Origin: Tanypteryx hageni | Taxonomy: Eukaryota; Arthropoda; Insecta; Odonata; Petaluridae | Direction of reading: 5' to 3' | Assembly (NCBI GenBank): GCA_028673005.1 | Contig: CM054113.1 | Span: forward strand, 43,466,117-43,530,116 | Length of the DNA: 64,000 nt | In this document: one piece after another, positions 57,301 to 64,000 of the stretch | How positions within the stretch are numbered: position 1 is the first letter of the stretch | How the letters are laid out: each line of letters starts with the position of its first letter | The notes under the pieces: generated by a model | The model's input: the letters and a program-made list of their open reading frames with translations, nothing else | Database searches by the model: none | What the model was told of the DNA's origin: nothing | Program-made: the position numbers and the translations under genes

Positions 57301-60300
57301 TCGCGATCAATTAGGATTTATCCGTCTTCATCGCCTGCATACTTGTTTTATTTTTCCTCTTGCGACTCATTTTCCACTCCTCCTCTCCCGCCATTCTAAT
57401 TAAGATTTCGGCGCATTCTATAATTAAGGCGCGGAAGGATTATAGTTCGCCTATTTTAAGTCGGATCGCGTGTCGTCTGATGATGATTCAATTTCTCAGT
57501 TGGGGGTTTTTCCTCCGACCGTTTCGAGGACTGCTTCTCCTTCTGTTTTAGCGCGCTATTCTCCCTCCACGGTCGAGGCGTCCGCTTATTTTAACTCATT
57601 AAGAGTCGCGCGCGTAATGCGCGATACGGCTCTTGAAAAAAAAAGAAATGGAATCGCCGCGGACTCGGGCCAGGAAATCCGTGTCCGGAGCTCGGGTGTG
57701 AAGCGTGATAAGTTTTTATTTAATTTTTTTGGCGTCCAAGAGTAGTACGGAGCGAAGAAAGACGCTCGAACGCGTCCGTTAAAAGGGGGGGAGGAAAAGG
57801 AAGGATCGAAGGGATGGAAATGTGAGGTTACGGACCGGCGAGAAAGGTGATGTAATTATGGAGGGTGTGAGGACTGGGCGGAGAGGAGAGAAAAAAGATA
57901 ACTCGTTCGGATTTTGACGGGACGAGAAAGTAACGAGCGAGAAAAGAAGTGTGGACGGAAAGGAAAAAGGTAGAAAAAAATCATATCAGTGATTTGTGGG
58001 TATTGTTTGCCTCTTTCTCTCTGTTGGGGCAGACATCGAGATGAACTCGGCGGGATCGAAGCGAAAACTGCATGTTCGCGATAATTCAAGCATTGGAATC
58101 ACCGACGTGGTTGCGAATGTCGAATGCTTGAGGGATACTCATCCAGAACATGCATTTTGATGGCTTGAGTTACTGCGTTAAAATAAACACATGAGGCCAA
58201 TATTAAATGCCGTCCATGTATATGTGCTGTAATGGATTTGTTTCAAAACTTTTTCTGAGAAAATTGCAAAAAATATTTTTTTAACTATACGAAGTGATAT
58301 GATTTAGATATGTCGATGCCACAACGCAATATTCTATGCTTTCACCATAAAGAGATTTACCCTTGGGTTTATACGCTCTTAAAATTCAGTCAATAGCTCT
58401 TTGAATTGTGTATATTAATGTAAAGGGAATAACTTTAAAAATATAAACGACTTTTTGGTTCAGAAAACTTCTCATGCTTACTTCCGTAGAAGTCATCCAC
58501 CGGGTAGGATATTGGCTTCTGTTCCAACTGCTGGTCGTCAAGTTGGTGCTGCTGTTCCTCATGTTGGTGGTCTTGGTGATCGTGGTGGTCTTGGTGGTCG
58601 TGGTGGCCGTGGTATCCATGGTGCTCTCCATGATGGCCTTTGTGTTTTAAGCGTTGATCCAAGTGGTAGTGAGCGGAGGTCTTAGTTGCGTGCCAGGGAG
58701 CTACAAAAGAAAAAAATAGGAGGGTTAAATAACAGTATCTTATAAAATTCTGACGATTATAGCATATTTAATAATGTTTTACATTCGATTTAAGGAGAGA
58801 TTATAATGACTAGAAATCTAGGTTAAAAGGAGAGTAACATAAATTAAAACCAAATGAATACAAAAACGGATTAGTGACGGGAGTGAATGTTTACATCCGA
58901 AAATTTAAACGAGGTATCCACATATATCTTTTATCGAAGCATTCTTCGACACTGCGCGCGTATTTTCCCATGTATCGCCATATAACTCGCATTGCGTATG
59001 AAAACCATTCAACACCGATACAAAAGGTTTTCGTTACGTCAATACCGAGCAGCACTCAATACTAAAGATTCACACAATTCGCGGCACCGGACAGCAACAG
59101 CCAGCAAAAATCTTACAAACGTTTCATTAAAACTTAGAAAGTGCACACGAGCTTAGGGGCATTTAAAAACGGATCCGTCATTACAAAATTAGATTTAAAA
59201 ACAACCACGATAAATTCACACCGTGTTCGTGTATCGAGCGGTTACGACATCAGTGGACGTCCCCGACCAGCTTCGGCGTTAAGCTACGAATTTATGGCGC
59301 CATTAAAATTCGCAAAGGTTGGTACATACGTCTATGACGCAGTCGAAAAAATGCTATCTGCCGTCCGGTGGTTTGAGGGTATGGAGGAAATTTTGAGGAG
59401 GGAAAGGAGTGAGAAGAGGAGATGAAGGGAGGAGATCGTAGTGGGATGAGGAAGACGGATAGCGTGGGAGCTGAAGATGTGGCCAAGTCGGGTCGTGACT
59501 TCGCGGAAGTGCCGGAGAGGAGTGGGAAGGATAAGGAGATGGGAAGGGGAGGAGAGAGGAGGAAGAGGAGGGAGAGGTAGGCGGGCAGATCGGGAGAGAG
59601 GGGGGCGAGAATCCTCGCGCGGAGGTCGGAGGGCGCGGAAGGTCACCCGGATACACCCCGTCCCATCCCCCAATCCACCTTCTATTTCTTCCTCCGCGTC
59701 GTAGCCAACTTCCACTGTCTCCTCACTTTTTCTGTTTAGGTTTCACTCCATAAAAACTGTTGTTCCAAACCACTTCCCCGTGCCCTTTCCATATAACTAT
59801 CCCCTCTCTCGAGTCGCCTTCGCGTCGAGCTTCGAGGACATCGAACCTAAGAGCGACGTCTCCGGTGACGGCAGTGCCATCAAACTCGTAGTGTAATCTC
59901 AGAATTTCTCAAACACGCTTCCGTCTACATCTACATATTATCCCGCAACTCATCAGATAGGTAGGTGGCAGAGAGTGCAATGCACCATACAGTCCGTAAC
60001 TGTTCTTACTTATGAGCTAGTCTTTACGACTGCGATTTCTGATTTTTCAAGAAAAAACGAACCTATATATCCATTCTATGTTACTTATATCCATTTTCAC
60101 ACGCATGTATGCATACAAACAGCAGCATTTTTATACATACGGTCGTAACATTAATTTAAAACAAGATTAGCTCACTTCCGTCAAATTTTTTTTACAAAAC
60201 CCAACAGAGTTTTTGATGGGTTTATGTGAAATAATCACGCCCTCATACCTTCATCCTTTTCAAGAATCTATTTTGAAAAGGGGAGGCTGTTTATCATGAT

Positions 60301-63300
60301 ACACACAAAAGGAATGACCCTCAGTCCCGGAGGACGTCATTAAATTCTCACCTTAATTGGAATAAGAAATTTTTGTCAGCGGTCGTAAATTTACGATATC
60401 TGGAAATGACTTGTAAACAAAGATTTTCTCTTTCCTTCCAAAAAATGGAAACGGATTGAGCTACCTAAAGTAGGCATATCCTATGCATCCTGTGAACTTC
60501 TCTCTCTCTCACTTATCCCATTGATGATCTGTCCCTAGGGCAGATGTAAGAGGAAGGGGTGGGGGAGTGGCGGAGGAGACGTATTTTACGGTGTCGACTC
60601 GTATAAAAGGGATCGTATGGAGGAAGTCGTTAAGATTGAGCTGATGGCTGGCTAGATGGAAATATGGAAGAAATGATTTAAAGTGCACCTAGAGCAATGT
60701 TCTACCATCTTCTCACCCTAGTCTTCTCTACGCACCCTCTCACTGCAGCCTCGCTGCGATCTTCATTCAATTATCGCTCCTTTCCGCTCGATTCTATCTC
60801 TTCTGGCTTAAGACATTGTTTTTTGGGCTGTACTTTGGACAATATTGAGAGAGGTGATGATCCTTTAAACAAATTCATATCGATTGGGGTGATTCCTGTG
60901 CGCTGCGGAATTCTTAAGTTTTGATCTTCGAGAGAACGCCGCGTTTTTCCTCTTGGTTCAGTTAATACCGTATAGATGGCACACAGTCGAGTTTGAAACT
61001 TGCCCGTCTTCTCCGGTAGAACGGTTACGTGAATGAACGTTAGTAAGGTGTGTGTCGAGGATTTCAGTTGAAAATCCCCAAGTTTCCCTTAACATCTTTT
61101 TACATCTAACTGGACGTTATATTATGTCCAAATTTTCATGCTTTACATACATATATTTGATTAGGAGGTTTGAAATTCTTAGCTCGAAAATTATAGCGAT
61201 TTAATGAAACATCGACAACATTTTTATTCATAAGAACGTTATATATAAGAAGGTTATATTAACGATTTTGTTAGCCTAATGTTCTTTTTAATCTATTAAG
61301 TTGCAAGAGGGTTTTTTTTACATACAGCGAACAGGCGATTCCATTATATAATCTTGAATAAATATAATTAAAAATTACAATAGTTACTCGAAATTCGTCT
61401 TCCCATGCATATGCTTGCAAAGAGTAGTCTTGAGAATTTATGAGAAACATTTTCTTGAATTACAGTTTTTACTTGAAGTGAGACAAAAATTAATCTCAAT
61501 TTTTGTCTCGAATTTTCGCGTATGTATGCCGGTAACTGTAGTTTTATCACGACGCAAGAACAGGATGGCGTAACAATGGAGCACGAAGATAACGAATGTA
61601 TAATTATTCATATTCGCAAAAGTTTACAATTACGGAGTCATTGCACTCTTAGGTTTTCCCTCCAACACTATAAATGTTCCTTAAACCTTTTCATTCCTTC
61701 CGCAAAAGGAATAGCGAATAACGTCCCTATCTTCATCCGACCCCTTTAACGGCTGCATCGAGCCATCTCCCGAGCCTCATAGTTCCCTCTCTTTCTCTCT
61801 TTTTCGTTCCTTCTCTTTTTCAGTCTCGCCACACCCTGTCTCTTAACGCCACGCCCCCTCCGTGGCAGAAATCCCGCGAGTCATCAGCGAGGCCATAACT
61901 CACGTAACCGTTCCCACCCCGCCCTTGCCCTGCCCCTTACACCGCAGCCGCCGCGCTCCTAAAAACCATAGAATTTATATTACCTATACCACTCTCTTTC
62001 TCTCCTCCTCCCTCCTTCCAATGCTCGCCCGAGTCTTACCACTCTATTGTCGCGCTACTCATTCTCGGGAGGCGGCGAAATCGTCTCCACTTAGCATTTA
62101 TTATTTCTCCAGCAGCCTATATAAACATTTCGGATTCCTTGTAACGTAGGGAGTGTCTGGGTGACGACATACCTGCGCGTACTTAGCTTCTCGGAACGAA
62201 TTAATTCGACGCCGCCGGATGCGTGTCGTAATATTCGAAGTCTCGCGCTTTCGTTTTCATCGCATACCTATGGATTCGACGAAGACGTGGATTAAAATAA
62301 AATAAGGCCGGTCGGTTTCCAGGTCAGACATTTGAATGCAAAAATGCATCGGGTGTTCTGTGTCGAACTCGACGGGAGATTCGTGGAAAAAAAGGAAGAA
62401 CGGGAAGGCAAAAAATTCGTGACCGCTTTTCTAGCATATGAAACGTATAAAGGTCAATCGCAGTATTTTTCCTAGGCTTATGGTGGGTTAAACTCAAATC
62501 GGTCAGTAAAACTCGCCAGGAATCCGAACACGGAGATTTTAACAAATTTAACAAGTTATCTATATTTTGGAAGGAGGACAACATTTCTCGAAAATGTTAC
62601 ATGATTCATTTGCTAACAAAAATCCTCTCCGTCAGAAAAACCTGTCTCGGTTCATAAATTACACGTGCCCCGGGAGGATTCGTTAGGGAATCGCAGCTTA
62701 AGAATCCGAAAACACAAAGCTCGACAATTATGCGGAAGAGGGTGTGACGGATCCATCCCCGCATTAAAACGCCAAACAAATAACGGTTCTCGTCGACGCC
62801 CGTAAAAAGACTAAAAATTCCAATTCCGAGATTAATTTTGGCGATCCGCTCGCAAAAATTCCTCATCGCCGGACCAATCGTCCGGCGTCGAAACGGCCGA
62901 ATTCGCCCGCATTCATTAACTCCTCTTCCTAGGCGAATTACAATTCTTCCCTTTAAAAGATCTCGCGGAGAGATGTGAGCCTCCCCCATCCCTTACAGAC
63001 GCGAGAGCACTCTCCCAACAGACACTCGGAAGGTAGGCATTGACCGATGCTCGAGGCATATTGTATACCCGCCGCCAACGCACTCCCTCACTCTCAGAGG
63101 GCGGCTTCCGTGGATGACATAATCTTTCCTCCTCGATCTTTTTACCTGCCTCTTATTTTTCAACTCCTTGTCCCCTCCCGTTCCAATCCCTTTCTCTCGA
63201 GTCGTTTTCGCCACTGTCCATGCGGAAGGAATATGAGGAGAATGAGAGGGAAGGGGAGTCTCCTCAATCCCTTGTCCCCCTTACTCCCACTTCTCTCTAT

Positions 63301-64000
63301 CTCTTTCGCTCTGTGGCTATTAATAACCAGCTCGAGATAGAGGAAGAGGGAGAAAGAGAGGAAGAGAAGAGGAACAGGTTCCATCGGAGGTAGTGTTGGG
63401 AATGGGGAGTGGCTGGAGGTTGAGTGAACTGAGAATGGGAGAATGGAAGTAATAGGAGGGAAGAGAGCAAAGATGGGAGGGAAACACGGTAGCGAGAGGA
63501 AGAATGGGAGTGGAAGAAGAAAATAGATAGAAGATAGTGGGGGCAGATTGGAGATAACATTTTGAACGGAAGATTAAGGCATTGGCGAGAATTTTATGGG
63601 CTAAGGTGTGCGTCTATAAATTGATCGTGACATTAATTGGCTCAAAAGTTATCAGGAAGTTTCATTAGAAGTTTCAGGAGTGTCGCCGTTTACTTCAGAT
63701 TAACTTATGTTTACCAACTGCGAAAACGTAATGCCATTCTGGAGTATCCAGCATCTTGTGCGCCAGATAATCTCATGATCCGCTGTCACGATTCTAATCT
63801 CTAAATTAAATTTCTAGCGAATTAATACAGCTCCCGTCTACAACTGCAAATTTAACCAATGGATGAAATTATTATCGAGCCGTTAATTTCAGAGTAACGT
63901 TTTGGAGGGGCTTATGGTAGCTTATGACGACCGCAACTCGCCAAAATTACGTATTATAGAGTGGTTACGTGGAGGATGGATTACTTACCGGTATCGACTG
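36265..64000 (-). CDS. Tnc: Tenectin-like secreted VWC/mucin-type matrix protein (5' end outside window)
   Basis: Coding segments, in order of translation, are 63989-64000 (partial), 58482-58700, 52301-52507, 51554-51681, 50611-50758, 50107-50314, 49513-49691, 48467-48541, 41919-47903, 41340-41558, 36832-40471 and 36265-36397. Every border has GT/AG and all phases join, giving about 11.15 kb of coding sequence (about 3,716 residues). The order is a His-rich segment, VWC1, VWC2, a Thr-rich linker, VWC3, acidic repeat region 1, VWC4, acidic repeat region 2, VWC5 and a C-terminal half VWC. From family knowledge, Drosophila tenectin is a secreted mucin-like protein with VWC domains, two low-complexity regions and an RGD that binds PS2 integrin. 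I recall it as about 2,800 residues, so this version would be longer. The assignment rests on architecture, not on a search. Another large VWC/mucin-type matrix protein remains possible. The signal peptide must lie upstream of the window. Confidence 0.78.
36832..40471 (-). CDS. Tnc: Tenectin-like gene, acidic repeat exon 2 with VWC domain 5
   Basis: This 3,640-bp exon (acceptor GTTCTAG, donor GTGAGT) starts DEEMMGPES. It runs through Glu/Thr/Pro-rich sequence with a TTLDADKIIF...WEIYEE island (39795-39875). Nine degenerate copies of a 50-60 residue unit starting PVTEGPKYTPEEEVEHH follow (about 38,280-39,660). After PPFGGSYLPPHH repeats and a poly-acidic stretch comes VWC5 (TCRHAGKVYL to FCCPRYEC) with RGD at 37125-37133. 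A poly-Thr tract of about 14 residues (36,937-36,985) precedes GCRVEEQFYAIGEEIP, which begins the C-terminal half VWC. Confidence 0.87.
38280..39660 (-). repeat. Nine-copy protein repeat of 50-60 residues
   Basis: The signature (P/H)VTEGPKYTPEEEVEHH recurs nine times with substitutions, at intervals of about 150-180 bp, starting near 38,295, 38,470, 38,629, 38,801, 38,974, 39,148, 39,322, 39,474 and 39,620. Between signatures comes an EISSVSEPGSxEQIGEGE segment and a KHEEEGxSGEP segment. All copies keep the reading frame of the exon. Confidence 0.8.
41340..41558 (-). CDS. Tnc: Tenectin-like gene, VWC domain 4
   Basis: The 219-bp exon lies between acceptor TTTTTCAAG and donor GTATGT. It encodes one whole VWC domain starting ATAASSCLVDGRVFADHEEV, then CQVHCWCQSGIVRC and ending SCCPTYAC. 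Ten cysteines are present. The loop that bears RGD in VWC3 and VWC5 has QSG here. It separates the two acidic repeat exons. The last base joins AT of the next exon to give Asp. Confidence 0.86.
41919..47903 (-). CDS. Tnc: Tenectin-like gene, giant acidic repeat exon 1
   Basis: A single open exon of about 5,985 bp encodes roughly 1,994 residues, dominated by Glu, Thr, Pro, Val, Lys and Ser and without cysteine. The acceptor is either TAG just right of 47903 or GAG three bases further; both keep the frame. The donor is GGAG/GTAAGC. The first third (about 45,200-47,900) is irregular acidic sequence. The rest (about 42,050-45,070) holds about 30 copies of a degenerate unit of 25-35 residues built around ISTEKTHYVTEAEKHEPEEE. 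A conserved TTLDADRIIF...WEIYSE island lies at 45191-45270. A composition like this suggests an extended, hydrated polyanion. O-glycosylation on Thr is plausible. Function in this species is inference. Confidence 0.85.
42631..42830 (-). repeat. 105-bp in-frame tandem duplication
   Basis: AGTCACATAATGTGTCTTTT starts at 42,631 and again at 42,736. The following 70 or so bases are nearly identical in both copies. The unit is 35 codons and encodes THYVTEAEKHxPEEEQ-type sequence. Confidence 0.8.
43495..44799 (-). repeat. 669-bp in-frame tandem duplication in acidic exon 1
   Basis: Positions 43,495-44,130 and 44,164-44,799 are almost the same sequence at an offset of 669 bp (223 codons), with only scattered substitutions. 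Shared landmarks are ATGCTCCTCAG at 43,564/44,233, CATTTACATAGGGCTTCTCA at 43,912/44,581 and TGCTGGTTCAGTGAAATGTG at 43,988/44,657. The frame is preserved. Confidence 0.85.
48467..48541 (-). CDS. Tnc: Tenectin-like gene, small 75-bp exon with MMGP motif
   Basis: A 25-codon exon between acceptor TCATTCCAG and donor GTAAAT. Only one of its three frames is open, and that is the frame demanded by both neighbours. It reads SSINNVFNQSIGRQDRK then EMMGPVN. The MMGP motif recurs at the start of the other acidic exon (40449-40460), which supports it as real coding sequence. It links VWC3 to acidic region 1. Confidence 0.74.
49513..49691 (-). CDS. Tnc: Tenectin-like gene, VWC domain 3 with RGD
   Basis: The 179-bp exon lies between acceptor TTCCATAG and donor GTAAGA. 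It reads NASPCQHCYCMRGDIVCAV and ends GKCCPEAYQC, completing VWC3. The RGD tripeptide is at 49649-49657 (minus strand), in the loop between the fourth and fifth cysteines. The stretch before the CCP block carries an insertion rich in Gly, Asn and Pro. Tenectin in Drosophila is known to bind PS2 integrin through RGD; the same use here is inference. NAS is a possible N-glycosylation site. Confidence 0.84.
50107..50314 (-). CDS. Tnc: Tenectin-like gene, Thr-rich linker and start of VWC domain 3
   Basis: The exon starts at acceptor TTTTTCAG and ends at donor GTAAAA. After YQDHPHFGITTLRP comes an uninterrupted threonine tract of about ten residues followed by LPPTTPSPVTSSP, a good candidate for dense O-glycosylation. 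It then enters VWC3 with GCRYGLEIYEDGELITP. The exon ends with two bases of a Ser codon that the next exon completes. The Thr tract is coded by mixed ACC/ACA/ACG codons, so it is an old repeat under selection or an expanding one; the sequence alone does not say which. Confidence 0.8.
50611..50758 (-). CDS. Tnc: Tenectin-like gene, main part of VWC domain 2
   Basis: The 148-bp exon lies between acceptor CGTCCATAG and donor GTAAGT. It supplies nine cysteines: PCELCYC, a TC and EC pair, GC, the terminal CCPVRYNC block. With the first cysteine from the preceding exon this makes a complete ten-cysteine VWC. An NRT glycosylation sequon follows CYC. The loop that holds RGD in VWC3 reads IRNRT here. 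It ends in phase 1 and joins EYQDHPHFG. Confidence 0.84.
51554..51681 (-). CDS. Tnc: Tenectin-like gene, linker and start of VWC domain 2
   Basis: This 128-bp exon lies between acceptor TTTTGACAG and donor GTAAGG. It reads VPVQLISSSTESSHGG, a Ser-rich linker, and then GLGFPDDYGCTIDNIFYTDGAQ, which supplies the first cysteine and the Tyr-Gly core of VWC2. It ends on a codon boundary, matching the phase-0 start of the next exon (VPSDWNKPC). Confidence 0.8.
52301..52507 (-). CDS. Tnc: Tenectin-like gene, exon encoding VWC domain 1
   Basis: The exon runs from acceptor CCCCTAG to donor GTGAGA and encodes about 69 residues with the ten-cysteine VWC pattern. It starts AGGCYYNYQHYSEGDRI, then has CLNCTC, a pair of single Cys, and the typical CCPVITC ending. 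The position that carries RGD in VWC3 and VWC5 reads RGR here. The exon ends in phase 1 and joins VPVQLISS in the next exon. VWC domains in secreted matrix proteins usually mediate protein-protein contacts. Confidence 0.82.
54655..55440 (+). repeat. Purine-only GGGAGAGAGGA minisatellite in intron
   Basis: The plus strand is almost entirely A and G, built from variants of GGAGGGAGAGAGGAGGGAGG in units of about 12-16 bp, most regular at 54,955-55,250. It lies in the 6-kb intron between the His-rich exon and VWC1, so the transcript carries the pyrimidine strand. Long open frames on both strands here are a by-product of composition. Confidence 0.85.
57040..57260. promoter_or_regulatory. CpG-rich patch with a CRE-like palindrome
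   Basis: TGACGTCA at 57,061-57,068 is a perfect CRE palindrome. It is followed by 190 bp rich in CG dinucleotides, unlike the AT-rich surroundings. It could be an intronic promoter or enhancer. There is no direct proof. Confidence 0.2.
58482..58700 (-). CDS. Tnc: Tenectin-like gene, His-rich N-terminal exon
   Basis: The exon begins after a long pyrimidine tract with an acceptor (TTTTGTAG) and ends at a GTAAGC donor. It starts in phase with the candidate exon at the window edge and ends with one base that the next exon completes to Asn. It encodes about 72 residues. A conventional start (PWHATKTSAHYH) is followed by about 40 residues rich in His, Gln, Asp and Glu, with HH and DHQ motifs, then SYPVDDFYG leading into VWC1. 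Such a stretch could bind divalent metal, but that is inference. There is no cysteine and no transmembrane segment. Confidence 0.72.
59925..60010. repeat. Dispersed-repeat end (TACATCTACATATTATCCCG type)
   Basis: CTACATCTACATATTATCCC is followed by GGTAGGTGGCAGAGAGTGCA and ACCATACAGTCC. Similar strings occur at the ends of a widespread arthropod repeat (from general knowledge of such genomes). Only one end is seen here. Confidence 0.4.
60602..60609 (+). promoter_or_regulatory. TATA-box-like site
   Basis: TATAAAAG lies downstream of a G-rich stretch and about 30 bp upstream of ordinary sequence. No plus-strand gene follows that I can recognise; the next open frame (60,697-60,924) has no known domain. 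Likely chance or an unannotated transcript. Confidence 0.18.
63989..64000 (-). CDS. Tnc: Tenectin-like gene, 3' end of an upstream exon (partial)
   Basis: Twelve bases at the window edge end in a consensus donor on the minus strand (CCG followed by GTAAGT). In the phase required by the next exon they read VDT plus one base, and the first two bases of the next exon (CT) complete that codon to Ala. The intron would be about 5.3 kb. Support is only the strong donor and the matching phase, so a different first partner exon outside the window is possible. Confidence 0.5.

Larger units (their letters stand above)
52508..58481 (-). other. Large intron of the tenectin-like gene
   Basis: Apart from the purine minisatellite, the intron has (TC)n runs at about 53,420-53,445 and 53,624-53,640. 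A CpG-rich part covers roughly 55,680-57,260. No exon with matching phase was recognised; the splice of 58,482 to 52,507 is already in frame. The open frame at 55,689-55,982 has no recognisable domain. Confidence 0.45.
58701..63988 (-). other. Large 5' intron of the tenectin-like gene
   Basis: No further exon is recognised. GC-rich, CpG-containing stretches lie at about 59,230-59,720, 61,740-62,300 and 62,640-63,300, mixed with purine/pyrimidine-biased sequence. A small repeat-like piece (59,925-60,010) and a TATA-like site (60,602) are noted separately. Confidence 0.4.

Noticed and set aside
59332..59715. 127-residue minus-strand open frame in the 5' intron
   Set aside because: Pro/Ser/Leu-rich reading of a purine-biased stretch with no acceptor or donor that would fit the phase of the tenectin-like gene.

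Overview
The window looks like AT-rich insect (at least arthropod) genomic DNA. The evidence is one multi-exon, minus-strand gene that resembles the arthropod matrix protein tenectin, plus a dense load of typical insect transposons (piggyBac, pogo/Tigger, hAT of the ZMYM1 type, RTE and jockey/CR1-type LINEs, a Penelope-like element). The species cannot be named from the sequence. All homology statements come from reading motifs by eye; no search was run.

Layout. Positions 1 to about 36.2 kb are gene-poor and made almost entirely of broken or nested mobile elements. They include LINE remnants at 1-1455, 8.6-10.4 kb and 15.56-16.57 kb, and a piggyBac copy with its TTAA duplications at 3146-4953. 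hAT fragments lie at 7.5-7.8, 10.45-12.3 and 12.98-14.65 kb, the last split by a second piggyBac-type insertion. A pogo-like element at about 19.05-25.15 kb carries a small MITE and a nearly full-length RTE LINE inside it. An array of inverted and tandem MITE copies (26.2-29.06 kb) is followed by a 145-bp tandem repeat (29.06-30.06 kb), tRNA-derived SINE heads (31.3-32.1 kb) and a hAT MITE with a perfect 8-bp target duplication (34.1-34.5 kb).

From 36,265 to the right edge runs the one recognisable host gene, read right to left. Twelve coding segments, the last cut by the window edge, have matching intron phases and GT/AG borders. They encode about 3,700 residues: a His-rich segment, five ten-cysteine von Willebrand factor C (VWC) domains, a sixth C-terminal half-domain, and two very large acidic Glu/Thr/Pro/Val repeat exons (about 6.0 and 3.6 kb). 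Two VWC domains carry an RGD tripeptide at the same loop position. The architecture fits tenectin, a secreted integrin-binding, mucin-like matrix protein of Drosophila. The start codon and signal peptide lie beyond position 64,000.

The most interesting signals are inside this gene. The two acidic exons look like duplicated modules: each is preceded by an MMGP motif and each contains one conserved LDADxIIF...WEIYxE island. The longer exon contains a recent in-frame 669-bp tandem duplication. The two large 5' introns (52.5-58.5 and 58.7-64.0 kb) hold a purine-only minisatellite and several CpG-rich stretches that could be regulatory.
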